Source: a virus
IMG/VR virus record: IMGVR_UViG_3300025168_000428
Location: 1-29,836 of that record
Strand: one strand, 5' to 3'
DNA: 29,836 bases
Shown here: in pieces, positions 22,905 through 29,836 of the stretch
How the letters are laid out: every line of letters starts with the position of its first letter
Numbering within the stretch: position 1 is the first letter of the stretch
Position numbers and translations under genes: made by a program
The notes under the pieces: model-generated
Seen by the model: the letters and a program-made list of their open reading frames with translations, nothing else
The model's database searches: none
Told to the model about the DNA's origin: nothing

Positions 22905-23110
22905 TTAAGTTAGAGTTAAAAAGAGATGGAACACAAAACATTACAAAAGTTTGTAATATGTGTGGTTGCCATATAGAAGATTTGGTAATTGAAGATATAA
23001 TGGTAAAGAAAGATTCTGATGTTACAGTCAAAGATAAAGACGGAAACGAAATAACAAGAACAGAATTACCAAGTAATTTAAAAGAATGTCAATGTGAGGA
23101 GTGTGAATAG
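22901..23110 (+). CDS. Small Cys-rich protein, possible zinc-binding
   Basis: The frame extends upstream to 22889, but GGAG (22896-22899) and the ATGA overlap at 22901 favour MIKLELKRDG as the start (69 residues). It contains CNMC (Cys-x2-Cys) near the N-terminus and a C-terminal ECQCEECE, in all five or six Cys that could bind zinc as a knuckle pair. There is no membrane segment. Function unknown; a small zinc-ribbon regulatory protein is possible. Confidence 0.65.
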   Translation: MIKLELKRDGTQNITKVCNMCGCHIEDLVIEDIMVKKDSDVTVKDKDGNEITRTELPSNLKECQCEECE

Positions 23111-23307
23111 TGGGTTGGTTCGGAAGTAAAAAAGTAGAAGAAAAGGAAAGTAAAGAAAAAAATATTGAATTACAAAATAAATCATACAATGATAAGGTAG
23201 ATAGTAATACACCTGATAACTTAATTTATCAAGGGCCAATGTCTGGTATGGAAGAAGCTCTCAATAAATTTAAAGAAACCGGTGAAAAGACTGGAGATAT
23301 AAGATAG
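23110..23307 (+). CDS. Small charged hypothetical protein
   Basis: A 65-residue protein beginning with GTG that overlaps the preceding TAG (TAGTG) and beginning MGWFGSKKVEEKESKEKNIE, very Lys/Glu-rich and probably disordered. No recognisable domain. It is linked to the next gene by another TAGTG junction. Function unknown. Confidence 0.55.
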   Translation: MGWFGSKKVEEKESKEKNIELQNKSYNDKVDSNTPDNLIYQGPMSGMEEALNKFKETGEKTGDIR

Positions 23308-23948
23308 TGATTAATTTAAAAAATATAGTTGTGGAAAGTTTAAAAGATATGGTATTTGGTAAAACCATAAAACCTAAACACAAAAAACGTATGAAAAAGG
23401 AAACAAAGTTATTTTCAAATAATCCTAAACTTACAATGACACCACCACCACCTAATGACAGTCAAAAAACAAAGTCTGAAGTTCATTATTTGTTAGCATA
23501 TAATGATGGAGTTATTGATAGTAAGCAGGCAAATAAGTATGATAATATAATAAATGCTTTTATGCCAGCAATCAAAGAAAATGATGTCGATATGACAGAA
23601 GATGACTTAGAACAAATAATAGATGAAGGTGGAAAGTTTAGTTTAAAAATAAAGTATAAGTACAATAGACCAAGACCATATCAGATAGCAGAGTATTATA
23701 ATATAGACGATTTTAAAATACATAAATTAGATAGTGCTAAAACACCATCGTATCCAAGTGGTCACGCAATGCAAGGTCGTTTAGTTGGACTTATGTTGAG
23801 TGAAAAAGACCCATACAATGAGAATCAATATATGGAGATATCAAAAGACATATCAGAATCACGAATAATGGCAAGAGCACACTATCCAACGGATAAAGAC
23901 TATGGTGAGAAATTAGCAGATGAACTATTTGAACAAAGGATAAAATGA
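23307..23948 (+). CDS. PAP2-superfamily (class A) acid phosphatase-like protein
   Basis: A 213-residue protein with GTG start in TAGTG. All three PAP2 motifs are intact: Lys114-x6-Arg121-Pro122 (KIKYKYNRP), Pro150-Ser151-Gly152-His153, and Ser185-Arg186-x5-His192-x3-Asp196 (SRIMARAHYPTD). His192 is the expected nucleophile and His153 the acid/base. There is no signal peptide or TM helix, so it should be soluble and cytoplasmic, unlike membrane lipid phosphatases. Possible substrates are nucleoside monophosphates or other phosphomonoesters. Vanadium haloperoxidases share the motifs but are larger. The first 50 residues are basic and Pro-rich. Confidence 0.85.
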   Translation: MINLKNIVVESLKDMVFGKTIKPKHKKRMKKETKLFSNNPKLTMTPPPPNDSQKTKSEVHYLLAYNDGVIDSKQANKYDNIINAFMPAIKENDVDMTEDDLEQIIDEGGKFSLKIKYKYNRPRPYQIAEYYNIDDFKIHKLDSAKTPSYPSGHAMQGRLVGLMLSEKDPYNENQYMEISKDISESRIMARAHYPTDKDYGEKLADELFEQRIK

Positions 23949-24340
23949 AAAAACTATTAACAGAATTACACTTACTAATGGAAAGAATAGACTTTCAATA
24001 TGTAGCAACAGAATTAGTAAAGAACTACAATTTAAAATCTAAAGTAAAGTTTGGAACATTCAGTAAAGATAAAGGTGGTTATAATTGGGATGATGATGTA
24101 ATTAATTTACGAAAGTCTTTTTCAAATGTAGATGACTTTATCATTACGGTTTTACACGAAATCCATCACGCTATCCAAGTCGATAAATACGGAAGAAAGA
24201 AGTTCTTAAAGAAATATGCTCAAGCAGGTAATATGGCTGCATTAGATGGTAAAGATAGATATCTTGCAAATAAGTGGGAAAGAAAAGCAGAGAATTGGGC
24301 TCAACAGGAATATCGTAGAAAATGGAAAGGTAAGTTTTAA
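23945..24340 (+). CDS. HExxH zinc metalloprotease-like protein
   Basis: A 131-residue protein overlapping the previous stop (ATGA). His71-Glu72-Ile-His-His75 (VLHEIHHAIQVDKYG) is an HExxH zinc site, with Glu116 (ERKAENWA) as a plausible third ligand in the gluzincin/ImmA-IrrE or SprT-like manner. No secretion signal. In phages, single-domain HExxH proteins of this kind are sometimes anti-repressor-like (ImmA-type) or DNA-repair SprT-like proteases; neither can be chosen here. It is the last gene before a 133-base gap. Confidence 0.7.
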   Translation: MKKLLTELHLLMERIDFQYVATELVKNYNLKSKVKFGTFSKDKGGYNWDDDVINLRKSFSNVDDFIITVLHEIHHAIQVDKYGRKKFLKKYAQAGNMAALDGKDRYLANKWERKAENWAQQEYRRKWKGKF

Positions 24341-24473
24341 TACTGGTATAACTTTTGCTTTGTCAATACCTACCTACAATTATATATATGTTTGAAAATC
24401 ACCAAAATCAATTATTTCTTTTTTAAATAAAATAAATTATGTTTTAGAAGTTTTATCTTATACTTATTAGTAT
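24341..24473 (+). other. Intergenic gap before the DNA-metabolism module
   Basis: A 133-base gap, the longest between + strand genes. It holds AT-rich sequence (TATATATA, then A/T runs). An imperfect hairpin (GGTAT at 24345-24349 with ATACC near 24366-24370) has no T tract. A sigma70-like -10 candidate, TATACT, lies near 24460, but I can find no convincing -35. The following gene begins at an ATG with no visible Shine-Dalgarno. The gap probably carries a promoter separating late and DNA-metabolism genes; the exact site cannot be defined by eye. Confidence 0.35.
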
Positions 24474-24812
24474 ATGAAAAGTCGTTCAGCCAAGAATAAA
24501 GGTAAAAGGTTACAGAATTCAGTCCGAGATTTAATCTTAGAAAAATTCAATCAATTAGAAGAAGATGATGTTCGTTCAATCACAATGGGTGATTCGGGTG
24601 AAGATATTCTTTTGTCACCAGCTGCAAGGAAGTTATTTCCTTTTTCAGTAGAATGTAAAAACCAAGAAAAGTTAAATATATGGAGTTCATTAGAACAAAC
24701 AGAAACTAATGCGGGTAAGCATACACCTTTATTGATATTTAAGAGAAATAGAAGTAAAACATACGCAGTTTTACAATTAGATGATTTAATGGAGATGTTA
24801 AATGAAAGATAA
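24474..24812 (+). CDS. PD-(D/E)XK nuclease, Holliday-junction-resolvase-like
   Basis: A 112-residue basic protein. It carries the PD-(D/E)XK core: a helix with KGKRLQNSVRDLILEKF at the N-terminus, Asp44 in SGEDILLS, and Glu60-Cys-Lys62 in PFSVECKNQE, followed by an IW-SSLEQTETNA helix and a strand (TPLLIFKRN). The order and length fit small phage Hjc/resolvase-like endonucleases. It would cut branched or flap DNA during replication and recombination. The genes that follow are DNA-metabolism genes, which supports the call. Confidence 0.78.
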   Translation: MKSRSAKNKGKRLQNSVRDLILEKFNQLEEDDVRSITMGDSGEDILLSPAARKLFPFSVECKNQEKLNIWSSLEQTETNAGKHTPLLIFKRNRSKTYAVLQLDDLMEMLNER

Positions 24813-26196
24813 CAGAGTAAAGATAGAAAAGTGGACAGATGATAAGTCAACAGAATATGATTTCAAAGTATTGATTTATGGAAACTACACTTATAGAAAA
24901 AATTTAGAAGCAGATAGTTTAGTAGAGGTATTACGACACGTAATTCCATTTATGTCTAAACAACAAAAAATACATTTTACAATTCCAATACCTGAATATG
25001 TAGAATCGTTAAACTTTCCTAATGTAGAACAAATCATTTATAAACAACCAACCTATATCAATACTATGCGACAACACTTCAATGTGATGGAGTTTATGAA
25101 GATTGTTGATTGGAGACATAATGATTGGGATATCGTTTATACACACTTACCAGAACACTCTTTACAAATAGCAAATTGTTTTCACAACGGAACAAACATT
25201 GAACCAAAGATAATTGGTTATTCACATTGGTTTGAAGTTCCTGAAAATGCACCATACGGAGAGGGTATGCCAGACTATCGTGTAAATCCAAAGAACAATC
25301 CAGTTCGTTCAATTGATTTATCAGTAGCAGGTTTATTGGTTCAACAAGAGTGTGGAGTCAATTCAGATTGGTTAAAACAGCTAACAATTAACGAAGCATC
25401 CAAACACTACAATCAAGAAGTATTAGATGACTTAGAAAAAATTATACAACCACATTATCTTGGTGTTGATAGAATTAATATTAGAAAAGAATATAAAGAC
25501 AAGACTGTTATCTTTAATCATAGAGGAGCAGGATATACGGGTTGGGCTTGGTTTTGTGAAGCTATGGACGAACTTTGGACTGAACGACAGGACTTCAAAG
25601 TCTATACTACTATGGCAAGCCCATCACCTTCAAGAGAATGGCATGAGAAAGTCAACTTAGCCGGTAGAGATGAATATATGGATTTCTTATCTACGATGAA
25701 GTTTGGTGTCGGAACATTCGAAACATATAGTGCTTGGTCAATATCAACGACTGATGGATTTAGTGTTGGTGTTCCATATCTATTACCAAATAAATTATGT
25801 TATCCTGAAATGGTTAGTGTTTCTGACAAACCTTATCCATACTTATATGAGGACAAGAAAGACTTTAAGAAAAAGTTTATAGAGATGTTAGATAATCCTA
25901 TCGATTACAATACAGAAGAACTTGCACAACATATGATATGGGAAGAAAGAATATCTAAGTGGTTTAATAGTTGGAAAAATGTATACGACTTGAAACCAAT
26001 GGGAGATACTGAAGGATTACAAAAATGTATTGATTTTATTAAGAAAAAAGGTGTAACGAACAAATTTGATATGATGAAAGAATTTGGATGGGGTTACAGA
26101 GTTAAGTTTAATTCTTACAGAAATGCATTAAGAGGTAATAAAAATATTAAATTCACCAAAGATGGATACGAGTGGATAGGAGACGATGATGAATAA
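24802..26196 (+). CDS. GT-B-like glycosyltransferase with winged-helix-like tail
   Basis: A 464-residue protein overlapping the nuclease gene by 11 bases. The second Rossmann-like half begins with VIFNHRGAGYTGWAWFCEAM (about 236-255) and contains GVGTFETYSAWS (302-313) then GFSVGVPYLLP (319-329), the 'E...A...G.P.L' nucleotide-sugar-binding layout of GT-B enzymes. Residues about 403-462 (CIDFIKKKGVTNKFDMMKEF, then SYRNALRGNKNIKFTKDGYE) read like a winged helix with a beta wing, suggesting that it binds nucleic acid. If so, the target may be phage DNA, as for T4 glucosyltransferases. Other targets, such as surface glycans, are open. The fold call is by eye. Confidence 0.65.
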   Translation: MKDNRVKIEKWTDDKSTEYDFKVLIYGNYTYRKNLEADSLVEVLRHVIPFMSKQQKIHFTIPIPEYVESLNFPNVEQIIYKQPTYINTMRQHFNVMEFMKIVDWRHNDWDIVYTHLPEHSLQIANCFHNGTNIEPKIIGYSHWFEVPENAPYGEGMPDYRVNPKNNPVRSIDLSVAGLLVQQECGVNSDWLKQLTINEASKHYNQEVLDDLEKIIQPHYLGVDRINIRKEYKDKTVIFNHRGAGYTGWAWFCEAMDELWTERQDFKVYTTMASPSPSREWHEKVNLAGRDEYMDFLSTMKFGVGTFETYSAWSISTTDGFSVGVPYLLPNKLCYPEMVSVSDKPYPYLYEDKKDFKKKFIEMLDNPIDYNTEELAQHMIWEERISKWFNSWKNVYDLKPMGDTEGLQKCIDFIKKKGVTNKFDMMKEFGWGYRVKFNSYRNALRGNKNIKFTKDGYEWIGDDDE

Positions 26197-26317
26197 AGAG
26201 TTTAGATATAAATGTAATGCAGGTGTCTATGAAACTGATAGTTATTTTGGATTAGGTTGGATGATATTTAGTCATAGATGTTGGCACTTATTCAATCACG
26301 GCAAATGGATGGACTAA
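26186..26317 (+). CDS. 43-residue micro-protein
   Basis: ATG at 26186 (GGAG 26179-26182 upstream) overlaps the glycosyltransferase stop and encodes MMNKEFRYKCNAGVYETDSY, then FGLGWMIFSHRCWHLFNHGK and WMD. It is rich in aromatics with Cys and His, and its stop overlaps the next ATG (TAATG). This tight packing supports reality. Function unknown; a small metal-binding protein is possible. Confidence 0.55.
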   Translation: MMNKEFRYKCNAGVYETDSYFGLGWMIFSHRCWHLFNHGKWMD

Positions 26318-26454
26318 TGAGCAAAAAGAAATCAATATTTGATTCTGGCACAACCAAAGGCTCTGCACCAAGAAAATCTAATAAAAAGAAGTATGATGAA
26401 AATTGGGAAAAGATTTTTGGTAAGAAAAAGAACAAGGATACAAAAAGTAAATGA
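26317..26454 (+). CDS. 45-residue Lys-rich micro-protein
   Basis: ATG at 26317 overlaps the previous stop by one base and gives MSKKKSIFDSGTTKGSAPRK, then SNKKKYDENWEKIFGKKKNK and DTKSK. Very basic and likely disordered; probably nucleic-acid-binding or a fragment of a larger family. Stop overlaps the next ATG (ATGA at 26451). No recognised family. Confidence 0.55.
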   Translation: MSKKKSIFDSGTTKGSAPRKSNKKKYDENWEKIFGKKKNKDTKSK

Positions 26455-26996
26455 ACAAAGAAAAAATAGTTATAGCAAGTGGATACTTTGACCCGATACA
26501 CGTTGGTCATTTAGAATATTTAAAAATGGCAAATGAGTTAGGTGATAAGTTAGTAGTTATCATCAATAATGACGAACAAGCTACATTGAAAAAGGGTAAA
26601 CCCTTTATGGCAGAAAAGGATAGATTAGAAATCGTTTTTGCGTTAGGTATAGTGGACGAAGTCTTGATAAGTATAGATGAGGACGCTAGTGTATGTAAAT
26701 CACTCGAAATGGTAGCCAGGTTCCACGAACTTTCAAGCCTTACCTTTTGTAAGGGTGGGGATAGAAACTTTGGAGAAGTTCCAGAAGTTAAGACTTGTGA
26801 GAGATTAGACATTGAAATGGTAGATGGATTAGGTGAAAAGATTAGAAGTTCATCGGAATATACGGGCTTAAAAGAAAAGTCACCTACATTAGTTGATGTA
26901 GAGATGATTAGTCAAGGTATTAAGAATTTAGACTTAGAAGAAGAGTTAGAAGCTCGTGATTTAAAAGCTAGAGAATCGGGTCTATTGGAAGTATGA
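26451..26996 (+). CDS. HxGH nucleotidyltransferase (cytidylyltransferase-like)
   Basis: A 181-residue enzyme of the cytidylyltransferase-like superfamily, which activates a phosphorylated substrate by attaching CMP or AMP. His17-Val-Gly-His20 (GYFDPIHVGHLEYL) is the phosphate-binding motif, with KGGDRN (101-106) and KIRSSSE (130-136) as the later conserved motifs. Closest in look to RfaE/HldE ADP-heptose or TagD-type glycerol-3-phosphate enzymes. The C-terminal about 40 residues are an acidic helical extension. It lies two small genes downstream of the glycosyltransferase, so it may make its sugar donor. The substrate is uncertain. Confidence 0.8.
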   Translation: MNKEKIVIASGYFDPIHVGHLEYLKMANELGDKLVVIINNDEQATLKKGKPFMAEKDRLEIVFALGIVDEVLISIDEDASVCKSLEMVARFHELSSLTFCKGGDRNFGEVPEVKTCERLDIEMVDGLGEKIRSSSEYTGLKEKSPTLVDVEMISQGIKNLDLEEELEARDLKARESGLLEV

Positions 26997-27931
26997 ATTT
27001 AAGTTTAATACAATTATTAGACAAAGTATTGAATTCCAAAGGACAAACATTGAGTAAAGCCAATGAATATATGTATTGGAGTCCATTCGTCACACACCAC
27101 AAACCAAAACTACAAGTCAATATCCAAACGGGTAAATGGCATTGTTGGGTAAGTAATCAAGGTGGACATAATTTATATCAATTATTTAAGAAAGTTGGCG
27201 CGGGATATAATGATTTCAAAGAGCTAAATGAATTGCTCGGAGATGTATCTTTTTATCAGAAAGGTGATGATAAGAAATCAGAAGTCATTCAATTACCAAA
27301 AGAATATAAGTCGTTATCAGACCCGTTCGATAAGTCAATCGTTAAAGAACACGCAATAAGATTTTTAAGAAAAAGAGGAATACTATATGAAGATATAGCA
27401 AGGTATAATTTAGGATATTGTTCAGAAGGTGTATACAACAATAGAATTATTGTACCGAGTTATGATTCAGATGGGAAGTTAAATTACTTTGTCGGTAGGG
27501 ATTTTTATAACTCAAATTTCAAATATAAGAACCCACCATTTCCAAAAGACGTAGTCGGATTCGACCTTTACGTTAATTGGTCATTACCGATTATCTTGGT
27601 AGAGGGTGTATTTGATGCTATGAGCATTAAATCCAACGCAATCCCTTTGTTCGGAAAAAGTATTTTACCTAAACTTTCAAATAAAATTATCGAAAAACGT
27701 GTTAACTCTATATTTATTGTTTTGGATAGTGATGCTTTTGACGATGCTATACAAATGGTTGAAAGGTTTTCCGACAATGGTATATCCGTAAACTTTGTTA
27801 AGTTGGACGGGAAAGACCCAAACGATTTAGGTTATCATCAAATGATTGAAGAAATTCATAACGCTATTCCAATGAACTTTAAAACTTTAATGGAAATGAA
27901 GCTCTATGGAAAACAATATCTGGCAAATTGA
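26993..27931 (+). CDS. TOPRIM DNA primase (T4 gp61/DnaG-like)
   Basis: A 312-residue primase that would make RNA primers for lagging-strand synthesis. The catalytic core shows NRIIVPSYDSDGKLNYFVGR (about 150-169) and the TOPRIM acidic residues: Glu204 (ILVEGVFDAM), Asp245 and Asp247 (FIVLDSDAFDDA). The N-terminal zinc region corresponds to the CHC2 finger: YWSPFVTHHKPKLQVN then GKWHCWVSNQGGHN. The expected 'CPFH...CFxC' ligands are largely replaced; only Cys51 and some His remain, so zinc binding is probably lost or altered. Length and lack of a helicase domain suit gp61. A one-base-frame ATGA overlap links it to the gene before. Confidence 0.85.
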   Translation: MNLSLIQLLDKVLNSKGQTLSKANEYMYWSPFVTHHKPKLQVNIQTGKWHCWVSNQGGHNLYQLFKKVGAGYNDFKELNELLGDVSFYQKGDDKKSEVIQLPKEYKSLSDPFDKSIVKEHAIRFLRKRGILYEDIARYNLGYCSEGVYNNRIIVPSYDSDGKLNYFVGRDFYNSNFKYKNPPFPKDVVGFDLYVNWSLPIILVEGVFDAMSIKSNAIPLFGKSILPKLSNKIIEKRVNSIFIVLDSDAFDDAIQMVERFSDNGISVNFVKLDGKDPNDLGYHQMIEEIHNAIPMNFKTLMEMKLYGKQYLAN

Positions 27932-28112
27932 CGAAGGAATATACAAGGTTCACGTTCGTGATTTAGATGCCTATGCTAAGATTAAAAAATTTTTAAAATC
28001 CAATGAAAACAATTGGTATAAAAAAGACGGAGTCATATTCGCATATGACCTTACCGTAGAAGAGAATAAGTTAAAAGAAGTAAAGAAAATACTCAAGGAG
28101 TTTGATTGTTAG
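27906..28112 (+). CDS. Small conserved-looking protein next to primase
   Basis: A 68-residue protein that starts 26 bases inside the primase gene. It has two short alpha/beta repeats with DLDAYAKIKKFLKSN and a second helix ENKLKEVKKILKEF, like a small alpha/beta ferredoxin-fold unit. No catalytic motif. Its terminal AAGGAG (28095-28100) is probably the ribosome site of the next gene. It may be an accessory to the replication or recombination genes either side. Function unknown. Confidence 0.65.
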   Translation: MENNIWQIDEGIYKVHVRDLDAYAKIKKFLKSNENNWYKKDGVIFAYDLTVEENKLKEVKKILKEFDC

Positions 28113-28120
28113 AATCAAAA

Positions 28121-29836
28121 ATGAAGGTTCCATTTAGGAAACTAAAACACATACATCACATTAGTGATATCCAAATCAGAAATTTACAACGACACAAAGA
28201 ATACGAACAAGTATTTGAAGGACTTTACGAAGAAGTAAGGAAGAATCCAAAGAATGCTATATCGTATATTGGTGGTGATATTGCACACTCAAAGACTGAG
28301 ATGTCGCCTGAGTTAGTAGACCAATTGTCAAGGTTGTTTAAAAACTTAGCAGACATATGTCCATTAGTTATTATCGCTGGTAATCACGATGCTAATCTAA
28401 ACAATAGAAATCGTATGGATGTTCTAACACCAATCGTAGAAAATCTAAATCATCCAAATCTACATTATCTAAAAAAGACAGGTGTGTATAGGTGTGCAGA
28501 TACTAATTTAATAGTGTGGGATGTTTGGGATAAAGAGAAAGATTATATCAAAGCAAAAGATGTTAAAAACGATGATACTAAAATCGTGTTGTTCCACGGA
28601 ACAGTTGATAAAGCAGAAACAGATTTAGGATTTAAATTACCATCAGACGTTCATATAAATAAATTTAAAGGATATGATTTAGGATTACTTGGTGATATTC
28701 ATAAACGTCAATTTGTTAATAAAGAAGAAACTATTGCGTATTGTGGTTCGTTGGTTCAACAAAATCACGGAGAAGATGTCGGTAAAGGTTACTTATTATG
28801 GGATGTCCCAAAGAGAAAATCAAAATACATTGAAATACCAAATGAGTACGGATATTACACGATTGATATCGATAATGGTAAATTGCCAGAACTACCTAAG
28901 TTTCCTGCTAAACCAAGAATAAGAATACGAGTATCAAATACCAAACCAGCAGAACTAAAACGATTGATGACCAAGATTCAGAAAATGGCAAACATTCAAG
29001 AGTCAGTCATTACGAGAGTTGATGGACTATCAACAGAAAAAATTCGTGATAAGAAAATTAATATTGGTGATGTAACGAGTGTGGACTATCAATTCAGTTT
29101 AATTCAAGAATATCTAAATAACAATTATATGGTTGATGAAGACACTATGATTAAGGTTAAGAAAGTTCTTGAGGAAGTAAATCAAGTCATACCAGAAGAG
29201 CACATCCAAAGAAATGTAAATTGGAAATTAAAGAAATTTGAATTTAGTAATTTGTTTAGTTATGGTGAAGACAATGTAGTTGACTTTACTAAGTTAAATG
29301 GTATTGTTGGATTGTTTGCACCAAACGCAAGTGGTAAATCAGCATTGTTAGATGCGTTATCATTTTGCTTGTTTGACATATCTACAAGAGCAAATAGAGC
29401 ATCCGATATTATCAATACAGCAAAAACTAATTTGTATTGTAAATTAAATTTTGAGATTGATGGTGTTGATTACTTTATTGAAAAAATAGGTAAGAAGAAT
29501 TTAAGAAGTGGTCACGTCAAAGTAGATATTAACTTTTGGTTTGTTGATGAGACAGGCGTTGAAGTTAGTCTTAATGGAGACCAAAGAAGAACCACGCAAT
29601 TAAATATTAAAAAAGTAATTGGAGATTTTGAAGACTTTATCTTAACATCAATGTCAAGTCAAAACGATTCTACGGTGTTTATCAATAAAACACAGAAAGA
29701 AAGAAAAGAATTGTTATCTCAGTTTATGGGATTAAAGATATTTGATAAATTATGGATACAGGCAAATGAAGATATTAGAGAAGTAAATGCTTTGTTGACA
29801 GACTTTAAGAAAGCAGACTATGATTCAGAGTTGGCA
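28121..29836 (+). CDS. SbcD-SbcC (gp47-gp46) fused recombination nuclease, 3' end outside the window
   Basis: A single frame of 572 codons with no stop, cut by the window end. Residues 1 to about 380 are a Mre11/SbcD-like metallophosphoesterase: Asp16-Ile-Gln18, Gly52-Asp53, Gly-Asn88-His89-Asp90, His159 (LFHG), and Gly-Asp192-Ile-His194. Residues from about 388 start an SbcC/Rad50 ATPase: FEFSNLFSYGEDNVVDF, then Walker A Ala-Ser-Gly-Lys406-Ser (GLFAPNASGKSALLDAL), followed by the Q-loop region (SMSSQNDSTVF). The two subunits, separate genes 47 and 46 in T4, resect ends and promote recombination-dependent replication. Compared with Pyrococcus Mre11, two metal His appear as Gln18 and Asp192. 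Start: AAGGAG 28095-28100 suits an upstream in-frame TTG at 28106 (five extra residues) better than the ATG at 28121; I chose ATG conservatively. Confidence 0.85.
   Translation, partial: MKVPFRKLKHIHHISDIQIRNLQRHKEYEQVFEGLYEEVRKNPKNAISYIGGDIAHSKTEMSPELVDQLSRLFKNLADICPLVIIAGNHDANLNNRNRMDVLTPIVENLNHPNLHYLKKTGVYRCADTNLIVWDVWDKEKDYIKAKDVKNDDTKIVLFHGTVDKAETDLGFKLPSDVHINKFKGYDLGLLGDIHKRQFVNKEETIAYCGSLVQQNHGEDVGKGYLLWDVPKRKSKYIEIPNEYGYYTIDIDNGKLPELPKFPAKPRIRIRVSNTKPAELKRLMTKIQKMANIQESVITRVDGLSTEKIRDKKINIGDVTSVDYQFSLIQEYLNNNYMVDEDTMIKVKKVLEEVNQVIPEEHIQRNVNWKLKKFEFSNLFSYGEDNVVDFTKLNGIVGLFAPNASGKSALLDALSFCLFDISTRANRASDIINTAKTNLYCKLNFEIDGVDYFIEKIGKKNLRSGHVKVDINFWFVDETGVEVSLNGDQRRTTQLNIKKVIGDFEDFILTSMSSQNDSTVFINKTQKERKELLSQFMGLKIFDKLWIQANEDIREVNALLTDFKKADYDSELA

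Noticed and set aside
24345-24370. Hairpin terminator after the HExxH gene
   Set aside because: Only a 5-base stem with a loop of about 16 bases and no following T tract; too weak to call.
1-29836. CRISPR arrays, tRNA genes, IS elements, integrase
   Set aside because: No regularly spaced repeats, cloverleaf-like gene, transposase or integrase-like protein was found; gaps between genes are too short for most.

Overview
The window is about 30 kb of a tailed-phage genome, AT-rich and tightly packed. Almost every gene lies on the + strand and many overlap by 1-26 nt (TAATG, ATGA, TAGTG junctions). The baseplate set (gp5-type hub, gp25, gp6), a T4-gp61-like primase and a gp47/gp46 recombination nuclease point to a T4-like contractile-tailed phage (Caudoviricetes). 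Four exported proteins have signal peptides that end A/G followed by Gln (FVFA|Q, LFA|Q, LYG|Q, NLFG|Q), the 'Q-rule' known from Bacteroidota. One carries a type IX secretion (T9SS) type A sorting domain. The host is therefore probably a member of the FCB group, for example a marine Bacteroidota or Marinimicrobia-like bacterium. This is inference from the sequence; no host marker is present.

Layout. 1-163: a lone minus-strand gene for a small hydrophobic protein, cut by the window edge, with a divergent promoter region (164-328) that holds a T4-type late-promoter box. 329-8062: baseplate module with a small helical protein, an OB-fold hub lacking the T4 lysozyme domain, a small basic protein, gp25, gp6, a DNRLRE-like beta-sandwich protein and two unknown structural proteins. 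8062-12283: a very large tail/baseplate protein with a LamG-like domain, broken by an exact 112-bp tandem duplication; removing one copy restores a 1369-residue frame. 12362-15116: three tail or fibre proteins, two of which share a C-terminal domain.

15168-22904 is the most unusual part, a run of envelope-directed genes. It holds a 987-residue secreted protein with cohesin-like regions, a dockerin-like region and a T9SS sorting domain; a PorV/PorQ-like outer-membrane barrel (the T9SS shuttle family); two TM proteins; a ferredoxin; a CsgG-type lipoprotein; a second outer-membrane barrel candidate; a second CsgG-like protein; and a TM coiled-coil protein that could be a spanin. Together they look like a phage-borne kit for changing the host outer membrane and displaying or exporting a protein there.

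22901-24340: small cysteine-rich and charged proteins, a PAP2-family phosphatase and an HExxH metalloprotease-like protein. After a 133-bp gap comes the DNA-metabolism module (24474 to the end): PD-(D/E)XK nuclease, GT-B-like glycosyltransferase with a winged-helix-like tail, two micro-proteins, HxGH nucleotidyltransferase, TOPRIM primase with a degenerate zinc-binding region, a small protein, and an SbcD-SbcC (gp47-gp46) fusion read as one continuous frame that runs off the window. No tRNA, rRNA, CRISPR array or IS element was found.
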